Positions 1-7,441 of a stretch of 64,000 nt of DNA are shown here, piece by piece; position 1 is the first letter of the stretch; each line of letters opens with the position of its first letter. The position numbers were made by a program, and so were the translations under genes. The stretch is from NCBI GenBank assembly GCA_041746735.1, contig JBGTGP010000023.1:12441-76440 (forward strand), written 5' to 3'. The notes below the pieces were generated by a model, which searched no databases, was not told where the DNA came from, and saw nothing but the letters and a program-made list of their open reading frames with translations. The stretch is from Opimibacter sp041746735. Lineage in GTDB: Bacteria; Bacteroidota; Bacteroidia; Chitinophagales; Saprospiraceae.

Positions 1-71
1 GTATTGATTTGAAAACGTCACCACGTCGTCCCGGTTATTTTGAAAATCTGATGCGACCGGCCGGGTCTTAA
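1..71 (+). CDS. 3' end of an upstream gene (partial)
   Basis: The open frame starting at base 3 runs 22 codons to a TAA at 69-71 and ends in the residues NLMRPAGS. Its stop lies 11 bases before the ATG of the ABC permease, so it is probably the preceding gene of the same operon. In peptide-transporter operons that could be the substrate-binding protein or an ATPase, but the tail is too short to tell. No function is assigned. Confidence 0.5.
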   Translation, partial: IDLKTSPRRPGYFENLMRPAGS

Positions 72-82
72 TTCGTTTTTTT

Positions 83-1504
83 ATGGTTATATCCCTGATC
101 AGGCGCATTCTTCAAGCCCTGCTCCTGCTTGGGGTAATTTCTATACTAGCTTTCGCCATGGGCAAAATGGTGCCGGGAGATGAGGTCTATGATTATCTCA
201 GCATCGATGATTCCAGGTATTCATCATCCGCCAATCCCCTTGAGCAACGAACTGCCTACATCCGGGTAGCACGCAAGCGTGGATTGGATCTTCCTTTGTT
301 TTACCTGACGCTTTCTCCGGGATACTATCCGGATAAGTTGTTCCACATCATTCCGGCTGATGATCGTAAGAACGTCCGGCAATGGATACGACAATCCCGC
401 AACGGAGATGCCTGCATCAACCTCTATCAGTCATTGCTGCTTGGACTGGAAGCCACCTGTCCAAGATCGGCTGAGGATGTGTCATCCGGCAGCTTGTGCA
501 TCGAACTGGGTCGACTACTGGCGGAAAAAAATCCATCGATGATGCTTCGAAGAATATCGGATATGCAGGAACGATTGATTGAAGATTCGCTTCACAATGT
601 CCTGTATGCTGATCTGGTTCAATCGATACGGAAGGACATAGAAGAAGTATCAAATTCCCCTCTACAGTTGACAGAAATTCCCTGGTTACCTCGTATACAA
701 TGGCACGGGGTTGAATGCCAATACCATCAGTGGATATCATCATTGGTGACTCGACGACCGCTGACATCGCTGATTGATGGCCGCGATGCCTGGACCAAAA
801 TCGGGGAAGCCCTCAAATGGACCCTTTGGTTAAATGGGTTGGCATTTATACTCGCCATTCTGATGGGGGTGGGTATAGGAATCTGGAGTGGTGTGCGGGA
901 TGGTCAGCGCATAGAACGTTTAGTACATGTGATCCTGTTCGCATTATTTGCTATTCCAGGTTTCTGGCTGGCGACGTTATTGATCGCGTTTCTTTCTTCC
1001 GGTCACTGGTTCACTTTTTTTCCCGCTGGTGGACTTGGGCCGTACCATTCTGCTACAAACACGTTTGAAAAAATAAACATACTCCTGCTTCATCTCACAC
1101 TTCCGGTATTGAGTCTGGCACTTGGGTCATTGGCGTATGTTTCCCGACAACTAAAACAATCTATTCTCCGCCAATACAATCAACCTTATGTACTGTCCCT
1201 ACGAGCGCAGGGGATATCTGAGAAAACGATTCTGAGACGGCATGTCATCCGGAATGCGATGTTCCCTATGATTACGATGATGGGTGGTTCATTGCCTGCA
1301 TTACTTTCGGGCTCGCTGATCATCGAAGTGATCTTTAGTATACCGGGTATGGGGCGTTTGCTTTATACCAGTCTGCTGGCCAGGGACTGGCCCGTGGTTT
1401 TTCCAGTGCTGATGCTGGGCGCTACGATTACGGTCGTGTCCTACATCCTGACCGATCTGGTGTATAAATGGGCAGATCCCCGCGTAAAATCGATCGGTGC
1501 ATGA
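83..1504 (+). CDS. ABC transporter permease, DppB/OppB type
   Basis: Inner-membrane subunit of an oligopeptide- or nickel-type importer. Residues 7-27 form a first membrane helix. A soluble stretch of about 210 residues follows (about 30-245), then a five-helix permease core from about 247. The cytoplasmic EAA loop that docks onto the ATPase is seen as LRAQGISEKTILRRHVIRNA, near residues 373-393, and the C-terminal SIPGMGRLLYTSLLARDWPVV is typical of the family. At 473 residues it is much longer than the usual 310-340; the extra length is the periplasmic insert after helix 1. Its stop overlaps the start of the next permease (ATGA at 1501-1504), which suggests translational coupling. Substrate is unknown; peptide uptake is inferred from the family. 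Confidence 0.9.
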   Translation: MVISLIRRILQALLLLGVISILAFAMGKMVPGDEVYDYLSIDDSRYSSSANPLEQRTAYIRVARKRGLDLPLFYLTLSPGYYPDKLFHIIPADDRKNVRQWIRQSRNGDACINLYQSLLLGLEATCPRSAEDVSSGSLCIELGRLLAEKNPSMMLRRISDMQERLIEDSLHNVLYADLVQSIRKDIEEVSNSPLQLTEIPWLPRIQWHGVECQYHQWISSLVTRRPLTSLIDGRDAWTKIGEALKWTLWLNGLAFILAILMGVGIGIWSGVRDGQRIERLVHVILFALFAIPGFWLATLLIAFLSSGHWFTFFPAGGLGPYHSATNTFEKINILLLHLTLPVLSLALGSLAYVSRQLKQSILRQYNQPYVLSLRAQGISEKTILRRHVIRNAMFPMITMMGGSLPALLSGSLIIEVIFSIPGMGRLLYTSLLARDWPVVFPVLMLGATITVVSYILTDLVYKWADPRVKSIGA

Positions 1505-2706
1505 GCAGATGGAAGAATAGGCTGCGGGGTTTACCGGGCGGATCCGTTTCCGCTGGAGTGCAGTGGGCATGGGTATACATTATTAGTATAGGACTGATCG
1601 CCATACTTGGCCCATTAATCGCCAATGAAAAACCATACTACTGTCAACTGGAAGGGCAGCAGTATTATCCTGCTTTTTCTTCTGTGAATGAGTCTGTCTT
1701 GTCGTTGGCACATCCGGACCATTCTCCTGTACGTTGGAGAACTACAAACTTTGAATCAATATGGCGTGCTCCCGTGCCTTATAGTCACCACACGATTGAT
1801 TTACAGACCGGGGCTTTGGCGGGTCCTTTCGATCGTCAGGCATTACCTCTACGGTTCAGGCATTGGCTGGGCACGGATCAGTTGGGACGGGACGTCCTGG
1901 CGGGCATGATCCGGGGCTGCAGAGTAAGTCTTTTGATTGGTTTAGGATCCATGATTCTTGCCCTGATGGCCGGAGTACCTTTGGGTGCAGCGGGAGCGTA
2001 TTGGGGTAATACAGGTTGGCGTATCAGCCGTGCGCAGGGGATCAGTATTTTGGTTATGCCTATACTGCTCTTACTGATTTGGCTAAGTCCGCTTGGAGTC
2101 CTCTACAAATGGCTTCTGACCGTGAGTCTGGCGGGTATAATGATCTGGTGGTGGTTGTATCCCGGCAAACAAACACGTCTGACGCTTGCGGTTCCTTTGG
2201 ATCGTATCGTCATGAGTGGTGTAAGCCTCGTGGATGGATTTCCGGCCATATTTTTGATTCTGATATTGGTTGCCATCATCCCCATGAAGGGCTGGATTGT
2301 GGTGATGGGTACAATCGCTTTATTGCGGTGGCCGGTCATGGCGCGATATATGCGTGCAGAGGTTTTTAAAATACGGGAGACTGCCTATATCCAAGCGGCC
2401 GAAGGGCTTAATCTTTCGAGGGCCTATATCCTGGCAAGGCATATTGTTCCTTTCGCTTTCAGGCCGGTGATGATCTCTTTTGTCTTTGGCGTGTCATCAG
2501 CAATTTTGGCGGAATCGTCTTTGTCATTTCTGGGCATTGGATTGCCGGTGGAGGAGATCAACTGGGGACGTTTGTTGGCTCAGTCCAGAAATCATTTTGA
2601 TGCCTGGTGGTTAGTGGTATTTCCGGGGTGTGCTATATTTTTTACGTTGCTGTCACTCTATACTATAGGCAATGCCTGGCAGCTTGAGGTGAAAGATGAA
2701 GGCTAA
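1501..2706 (+). CDS. ABC transporter permease, DppC/OppC type
   Basis: Partner permease of the preceding gene, 401 residues from the ATG that overlaps the previous stop. An in-frame ATG at 1468 lies inside the upstream gene and is less likely. Residues 15-38 form a membrane helix. A soluble insert of about 100 residues leads to the OppC hallmark GTDQLGRDVLAGM, after which come the permease helices. The EAA loop is seen as AAEGLNLSRAYILARHIVP, followed by SSLSFLGIGLP, which is conserved in OppC. Like its partner it carries extra extracytoplasmic sequence compared with the usual 280-300 residues. No ATPase gene follows, so the ATP-binding subunits must lie upstream of the window or elsewhere. 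Confidence 0.9.
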   Translation: MSRWKNRLRGLPGGSVSAGVQWAWVYIISIGLIAILGPLIANEKPYYCQLEGQQYYPAFSSVNESVLSLAHPDHSPVRWRTTNFESIWRAPVPYSHHTIDLQTGALAGPFDRQALPLRFRHWLGTDQLGRDVLAGMIRGCRVSLLIGLGSMILALMAGVPLGAAGAYWGNTGWRISRAQGISILVMPILLLLIWLSPLGVLYKWLLTVSLAGIMIWWWLYPGKQTRLTLAVPLDRIVMSGVSLVDGFPAIFLILILVAIIPMKGWIVVMGTIALLRWPVMARYMRAEVFKIRETAYIQAAEGLNLSRAYILARHIVPFAFRPVMISFVFGVSSAILAESSLSFLGIGLPVEEINWGRLLAQSRNHFDAWWLVVFPGCAIFFTLLSLYTIGNAWQLEVKDEG

Positions 2707-2717
2707 TTCAGCAAGGA

Positions 2718-2903
2718 TTACCTTTTTTTCTTCTTATACGCTTTAGCGGGGAGGAGTCCTGATTTGGTCTTATTGGATTTATACTCGCCGTTTTTACCCA
2801 TTTTGGATTGGGCTGAGTCTGCCGGACAGCCGGATTTGCGGCTACAGGACGGTGCTGAAAGGGCTATCACTAGGACAAAAAAGAGGATTCCAAGGTGCTT
2901 CAT
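2718..2903 (-). CDS. small lysine-rich lipoprotein
   Basis: A 61-residue product. A short positive start (MKH) and a hydrophobic core of about 15 residues are followed by SAPSC, an acceptable lipobox with Cys20 as the lipidated residue. The mature part is only about 42 residues, hydrophilic, and ends in KAYKKKKR. The gene converges on the OppC-like gene 11 bases away. Family and function are not recognised; many Bacteroidota carry short lipoproteins of this kind. The signal peptide supports it as a real gene. Confidence 0.6.
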   Translation of the reverse strand: MKHLGILFFVLVIALSAPSCSRKSGCPADSAQSKMGKNGEYKSNKTKSGLLPAKAYKKKKR

Positions 2904-3059
2904 GCCGTAAAAATAGGGGTTTTAGGGACGGAAAACCCTGAAAACTCAATAATAATAGGGTATTGGGGACAAATAAAATGTATAAAACTTGTTTTTAATA
3001 TATCCTCGCCCTACATTTACGCTCGATTATATGTATTGTTTAACATTAATAAGCTGAAA

Positions 3060-3332
3060 ATGAACAAAGGCGAATTGATTGAAGCTATTGCTAAAGGATC
3101 AGATCTGACTAAGGCTGATGCAGGCAGAGCTCTTGACGCTACTCTGGAAGCCGTAACCAAATCCCTCAAAAAAGGTGATAAAGTGACGATCCCGGGTTTC
3201 GGTACTTTCTCCGTGACCAAGCGTGCAGCCCGTATGGGACGCAACCCGGCCACCGGAGAGGCGATCAAAATCAAAGCAAAGAAAACTCCGAAATTCAAAG
3301 CCGGCTCAGGTCTGACTGAAGCCGTAAAGTAA
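3060..3332 (+). CDS. hup: HU-family DNA-binding protein
   Basis: Nucleoid protein of 90 residues, the normal HU length. It begins MNKGELIEAIAKGSDL, has the dimer-forming helices, then the conserved GFGTFSV turn and the DNA-clasping arm with RNPATGEAIKI. The frame stays open 55 codons upstream to 2895, but that stretch is AT-rich and unlike HU, so the ATG at 3060 is chosen. A near-match to the Bacteroidota -7 box (TACATTTA, 3012-3019) about 40 bases upstream supports this start. A hairpin terminator follows at 3384. HU proteins bend DNA non-specifically and act as homodimers. Confidence 0.95.
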   Translation: MNKGELIEAIAKGSDLTKADAGRALDATLEAVTKSLKKGDKVTIPGFGTFSVTKRAARMGRNPATGEAIKIKAKKTPKFKAGSGLTEAVK

Positions 3333-3383
3333 TCCGGACTTTCACTTTGATGGTCGTGTCCGTATAATGCGGATGCAAAAACT

Positions 3384-3420
3384 GAAGAAGGCACTCTGCA
3401 ACAGGATTGCCTTCTTCTTT
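3384..3420 (+). terminator. intrinsic terminator after HU
   Basis: Ten-base perfect stem GAAGAAGGCA / TGCCTTCTTC with a 14-base loop, followed by TTTT. It separates HU from the transketolase genes. Confidence 0.75.
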
Positions 3421-3448
3421 TACATTTTGTTTCAAACCAACCCAGATC

Positions 3449-4291
3449 ATGCCTGACCTTCAGGAACTCAAACGCATCTGCAGCCAGGTGCGGCGCGATA
3501 TCATCCGCATGGTGCACCAGTGCCAGAGCGGCCACCCCGGCGGCTCATTAGGATGTACCGAATTTATGGTCGCCCTCTATTTTAAGCAATTGCACTACCA
3601 GCTCCCTTTTACAATGGAAGGCCGTGGTGAGGATCTCTTCTTCCTTTCCAATGGGCATATCTCCCCTGTCTGGTATAGTGTGCTGGCACGTTCAGGATTT
3701 TTCCCCATCACGGAGCTGGCTACATTCCGTCATATTGATTCACGACTGCAGGGTCATCCCACCACGCATGAAGGTTTGCCAGGAGTACGCGTAGCTTCTG
3801 GATCACTTGGACAAGGAATGTCCGTCGGTATCGGTGCCGCCATCGGAAAACGAATCGACAAGGATCCCGGTCTGGTCTATGTGCTCACCGGTGACGGCGA
3901 ACTGCAGGAGGGCCAGGTATGGGAAGCTATGATGTCAGCCGCTCATCATAAAGTGGACAACCTGATCGTGACCGTTGACTGGAATGGTCAGCAGATCGAT
4001 GGTGCCACAAAGGATGTGATGTCCTTAGGCGATCTTGATGCCAAATGGAGAGCCTTCGGCTGGATCGTCCTGCACATGAACGGCAATGACCTCGTCGAGG
4101 TCCTTGATATCCTTGAGCAAGCTAAAAGCCTGACAGGGAAAAGTCAACCTGTCGTCATCCTGATGAAATCCGAGATGGGCCATGGTGTTGATTTTATGAT
4201 GGGTTCACACCACTGGCATGGTGTAGCGCCAAATGATGAACAAAAAGAAACGGCACTGGCGCAGTTGGAGGAGACGCTGGGGGATTATTGA
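3449..4291 (+). CDS. transketolase, N-terminal subunit
   Basis: First half of a split transketolase, 280 residues. It carries the thiamine-diphosphate (ThDP) binding region: GHPGGSLGCTEF near the start, SNGHISPVWYS, and the GDGELQEGQVWEA...WNGQQIDG motif that coordinates the magnesium and diphosphate. The product should pair with the next gene to move two-carbon units between sugar phosphates in the non-oxidative pentose phosphate pathway. The frame opens 14 codons earlier at 3407, inside the HU terminator hairpin, so the ATG at 3449 is preferred. A spacer of 95 bases carrying a short tandem repeat separates it from the C-terminal subunit gene. Confidence 0.93.
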   Translation: MPDLQELKRICSQVRRDIIRMVHQCQSGHPGGSLGCTEFMVALYFKQLHYQLPFTMEGRGEDLFFLSNGHISPVWYSVLARSGFFPITELATFRHIDSRLQGHPTTHEGLPGVRVASGSLGQGMSVGIGAAIGKRIDKDPGLVYVLTGDGELQEGQVWEAMMSAAHHKVDNLIVTVDWNGQQIDGATKDVMSLGDLDAKWRAFGWIVLHMNGNDLVEVLDILEQAKSLTGKSQPVVILMKSEMGHGVDFMMGSHHWHGVAPNDEQKETALAQLEETLGDY

Positions 4292-4296
4292 AAGAA

Positions 4297-4320
4297 GGTA
4301 AAGGGTAAAGGGTAAAGGGG
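4297..4320 (+). repeat. GGTAAAG minisatellite between transketolase genes
   Basis: Three and a half tandem copies of the seven-base unit GGTAAAG. The same motif recurs near 15661, 26600 and 42540, always between genes. Confidence 0.75.
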
Positions 4321-4386
4321 AGGACGCAGATGTGGCAAATATGAAAAAACAATGCGGTGAAACGCCGTCATTAAAAAACAAAAGAC

Positions 4387-5343
4387 ATGTTGACAGAATT
4401 TCCGGTGACAGGTAAGAAAGCAACCCGGGATGGGTTTGGAGACGGACTGCTTGAGGTGGGAACACAAAACAGGGACGTGGTGGCGCTTTGTGCGGATCTT
4501 GTCGGTTCACTGAAAATGAATTCTTTTATCAAAGCATATCCGGAACGCTTTGTACAGACAGGCGTAGCCGAAGCCAATATGATGGGGATTGCTGCGGGTC
4601 TGGCAACAGTAGGAAAAATCCCCTACACCGGGACATTTGCCAATTTTTCCACGGGACGTGTATATGACCAAATCCGTCAATCCATCGCTTATTCGGATAA
4701 AAATGTCAAAATATGTGCGTCTCATGCCGGTTTGACACTGGGTGAAGATGGTGCGACCCATCAGATCCTCGAAGATATGGGCCTCATGAAAATGCTGCCA
4801 GGCATGACCGTTATCAACCCCTGTGATTACAATCAGACCAAAGCGGCAACGATCGCGATCGCTTCGCATTTCGGGCCGGTCTATCTGCGTTTTGGCCGTC
4901 CATCATGGCCCATCGTGATGCCGGAACAAATGCCTTTTGAAATCGGAAAAGGGATTCTTATGCAAGAGGGCAAGGATGTCACCATCATCGCCACAGGTCA
5001 CCTTGTTGCTTATGCGATGGAAGCCGTAAAGACGCTCTCCGACCAGGGCATATCTGCCGAACTTATCAACATACATACCATCAAACCGCTTGACGAAGAC
5101 ATCATACTGGATTCCGTAGCGAAGACAAAATGTGTCGTCACTGCCGAAGAGCATCAGCGCCATGGTGGGCTTGGTGACAGTGTCGCCCAATTACTCGCCC
5201 GCAAACGCCCCACACCACAAGAATATGTTGCTGTTAATGACAGTTTTGGCGAAAGCGGTACCCCGGAGCGATTGTTGGCAAAATATGGCTTGGGTCCGGG
5301 TAATATCGTCGATGCTGTCAATGACGTATTGAAAAGAAAATAA
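4387..5343 (+). CDS. transketolase, C-terminal subunit
   Basis: Second half of the split transketolase, 318 residues. It contains the pyrimidine-binding domain (GVAEANMMGIAAGLATVG, with the glutamate that activates ThDP), the GEDGATHQILED stretch conserved in the family, and the C-terminal transketolase domain from about residue 190 (IIATGHLVAYAMEA, TAEEHQRHGGLGD). It is expected to form the active heterotetramer with the upstream subunit. Two-gene transketolases are common in Bacteroidota and Firmicutes, so the split is not a frameshift. Similar two-chain enzymes include 1-deoxyxylulose-phosphate synthase-like proteins, but the N-terminal partner fits transketolase better. Confidence 0.92.
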   Translation: MLTEFPVTGKKATRDGFGDGLLEVGTQNRDVVALCADLVGSLKMNSFIKAYPERFVQTGVAEANMMGIAAGLATVGKIPYTGTFANFSTGRVYDQIRQSIAYSDKNVKICASHAGLTLGEDGATHQILEDMGLMKMLPGMTVINPCDYNQTKAATIAIASHFGPVYLRFGRPSWPIVMPEQMPFEIGKGILMQEGKDVTIIATGHLVAYAMEAVKTLSDQGISAELINIHTIKPLDEDIILDSVAKTKCVVTAEEHQRHGGLGDSVAQLLARKRPTPQEYVAVNDSFGESGTPERLLAKYGLGPGNIVDAVNDVLKRK

Positions 5344-5435
5344 GCCCTTCCAACACTTCTACTCTCTTTAGTTTTTGCATGGGTGAGCCTCTATCCGGGA
5401 TACGTTCAGCCTGACTGGAGCCCACCGTCATTTCT

Positions 5436-5443
5436 TACCTTTG
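5436..5443 (+). promoter_or_regulatory. TAnnTTTG promoter box, trans-sulfuration gene
   Basis: TACCTTTG matches the Bacteroidota -7 consensus exactly and ends only four bases before the ATG at 5448. Transcription would therefore begin at or beside the start codon, giving a leaderless or nearly leaderless mRNA. Confidence 0.6.
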
Positions 5444-5447
5444 TATC

Positions 5448-6611
5448 ATGAGCAACCATGACCATCAAGGATTCGGCACCCGTGCAGTGCATGCTGGAGT
5501 GACTCCTGATCCTTCTACAGGCGCCATCATGACGCCAATCTTCCAGACATCGACCTATGTGCAGACGGCACCGGGCCAGCATAAAGGGTATGAATACGCC
5601 CGCACCCAAAACCCAACCCGCGATGCGTTGCAGACGAGTCTCGCTGCACTGGAAGGCGGTAAATATGGAATCTGCTATAGCAGCGGGCTTGCTGCTATGG
5701 ATGCCGTTATTAAACTGTTGCAGTCCGGTGATGAAATGCTTTGCACCCATGATCTGTATGGCGGCTCTTATCGCCAGCTTGTTCGGGTCTATGGTCCATT
5801 GGGTATTCGGAGCAGGTTTATCGATATGTCGGATCTTGGACTGCTGCGCAATTCCATTCAGCCTGAAACCAAACTTATCTGGATTGAAACCCCGACCAAC
5901 CCGACCCTCCAGGTGTTGGACATCCGGGCCATTTGTGAAATAGCTGCCGGACATGGTATCCCGGTATGTGTGGATAACACATTTGCATCACCCTATCTTC
6001 AGAATCCGCTCGAGCTCGGGGCTACGATCGTACACCACTCCATCACCAAATATATAGCCGGTCATAGCGATGTCATCATGGGCGGGTTGGTCACCAGCGA
6101 TGATGAACTGGCCGACCGTTTGAAATTTTTACAAAATGCCAGCGGTGCTGTGCCGGGACCTCAGGACTGCTTTTTGACGTTACGAGGTATCAAGACACTA
6201 CATCTTCGCATGGATCGTGCTTGCGAAAACGCCATGCGGCTGGCCCATTTCCTCAAGAGTCATCCCCAAGTTGGTCGCGTCCTCTTTCCGGGACTGGAGG
6301 ACCATCCTCAGCATCAACTGGCCCGATCTCAGATGCGGAACTTTGGTGGTATGATCTCTTTTGACCTGAAAACCGACAGCCTGGAACAAGCAAACAAGGT
6401 GCTCAGCAGTACACATCTCTTCTCTCTTGCGGAATCATTGGGTGGTGTAGAATCGCTTATAGGACATCCGGCCTCCATGACTCATGCGTCGATCCCCAGA
6501 GAACAACGACTCGCGTCAGGACTGACGGACTCTCTCATCCGACTGAGTGTAGGAATTGAAACCTATGAAGACCTGGAGTCAGATCTGCGAGCGGCGCTGG
6601 AGACCTTGTAG
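5448..6611 (+). CDS. PLP-dependent trans-sulfuration enzyme (cystathionine gamma-lyase/synthase type)
   Basis: Cys/Met metabolism PLP enzyme of 387 residues, full length for the family. Visible hallmarks are GYEYARTQNPTRDALQ (phosphate-binding Tyr and Arg from the neighbouring subunit), CYSSGLAAMDAV, WIETPTNPTLQVLDI, VDNTFASPYLQNPLELGA, and the Schiff-base lysine Lys201 in HSITKYIAGHSD. The C-terminal SLGGVESLIGHPASMTHASIP is diagnostic. The enzyme cleaves or forms cystathionine, or acts on homocysteine or O-acylhomoserine. Sequence alone does not separate gamma-lyase from gamma-synthase, so no symbol is given. It seems to be transcribed on its own from the box at 5436. Confidence 0.93.
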   Translation: MSNHDHQGFGTRAVHAGVTPDPSTGAIMTPIFQTSTYVQTAPGQHKGYEYARTQNPTRDALQTSLAALEGGKYGICYSSGLAAMDAVIKLLQSGDEMLCTHDLYGGSYRQLVRVYGPLGIRSRFIDMSDLGLLRNSIQPETKLIWIETPTNPTLQVLDIRAICEIAAGHGIPVCVDNTFASPYLQNPLELGATIVHHSITKYIAGHSDVIMGGLVTSDDELADRLKFLQNASGAVPGPQDCFLTLRGIKTLHLRMDRACENAMRLAHFLKSHPQVGRVLFPGLEDHPQHQLARSQMRNFGGMISFDLKTDSLEQANKVLSSTHLFSLAESLGGVESLIGHPASMTHASIPREQRLASGLTDSLIRLSVGIETYEDLESDLRAALETL

Positions 6612-6689
6612 ATAAAAAAGAAAAATCAGCTTTCGTTCCGTTCCGCTGTGGTGGAGAACCCCTAACTTCGTCATGAAACTTCACCGTTT

Positions 6690-7373
6690 ATGCACCAGTC
6701 GATCAAACACTGGTCGTCCGCCGACCAGCCGCGGGAGAAACTGTTACAACAGGGTTCCCGTTCCCTCTCTGAGGCCGAATTACTTGCCATCCTGATGCGC
6801 GTGGGTACCCGCAACCGAACCGCCGTCGACATCGCTAAAGAACTCATGTCGAAATATGATCACAGCCTGGCATCCGTGGCTAAACTGTCCGTCCATGATC
6901 TGATGAAGATCAAAGGTATCGGAGAAGCAAAGGCCGTGTCCATTGCTGCAGCGCTCGAACTCGGACGTCGTCGTGTGACGGAAATCGTGATGCAAAAAGG
7001 ACAAATCACCTCCAGCCTTGACGCGTATGAGATCCTGCATCCCCGGATGCGCGATCTGGTGCAAGAGGCATTCTGGATCATTCTGCTGGACCGGCGCTCC
7101 CAGGTCATCTCCGTCGAAGAAGTCCATGTAGGCGGGATGTCCGCCATGGTGGTCGATGCCAAAGTCGTCTTCCAGAAAGCATTGGAACGGAGAGCCAGCT
7201 CGGTCATACTGTCGCACAATCACCCTTCAGGTCTCCCCTCGCCTTCAAATGAGGACATCCGGCTGACGGAAAAACTCAAAGCCGCCGGCGGCTATATCGA
7301 CATTAAGGTCCTGGATCACATCATCATCGGTGAAGGATCCTATTACAGTTTTGCAGATGAGGGAAAATTATGA
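6690..7373 (+). CDS. radC: RadC family JAB/MPN protein
   Basis: A 227-residue protein with a helix-hairpin-helix (LMKIKGIGEAKA, residues 71-82) and a C-terminal JAMM metalloprotease-like fold. The zinc motif is complete: His176 and His178 in SHNHPSG and Asp189 in SPSNED. The family was long called a DNA repair protein, but its biochemical role is not settled; the JAMM motif implies zinc-dependent hydrolysis. The length is standard. It stands between the trans-sulfuration gene and an ABC exporter with no obvious functional link. Confidence 0.93.
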   Translation: MHQSIKHWSSADQPREKLLQQGSRSLSEAELLAILMRVGTRNRTAVDIAKELMSKYDHSLASVAKLSVHDLMKIKGIGEAKAVSIAAALELGRRRVTEIVMQKGQITSSLDAYEILHPRMRDLVQEAFWIILLDRRSQVISVEEVHVGGMSAMVVDAKVVFQKALERRASSVILSHNHPSGLPSPSNEDIRLTEKLKAAGGYIDIKVLDHIIIGEGSYYSFADEGKL

Positions 7374-7441
7374 ACGAGACAGGCAACAAATACCAAGATT
7401 AATCGATTTACTGTAGGTTAGCGTCAAATTATACCACATCC

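Noticed and set aside
3449..5343. Transketolase broken by a frameshift
   Set aside because: The two halves are separate genes with their own starts and a spacer, matching the known two-subunit form in this phylum.
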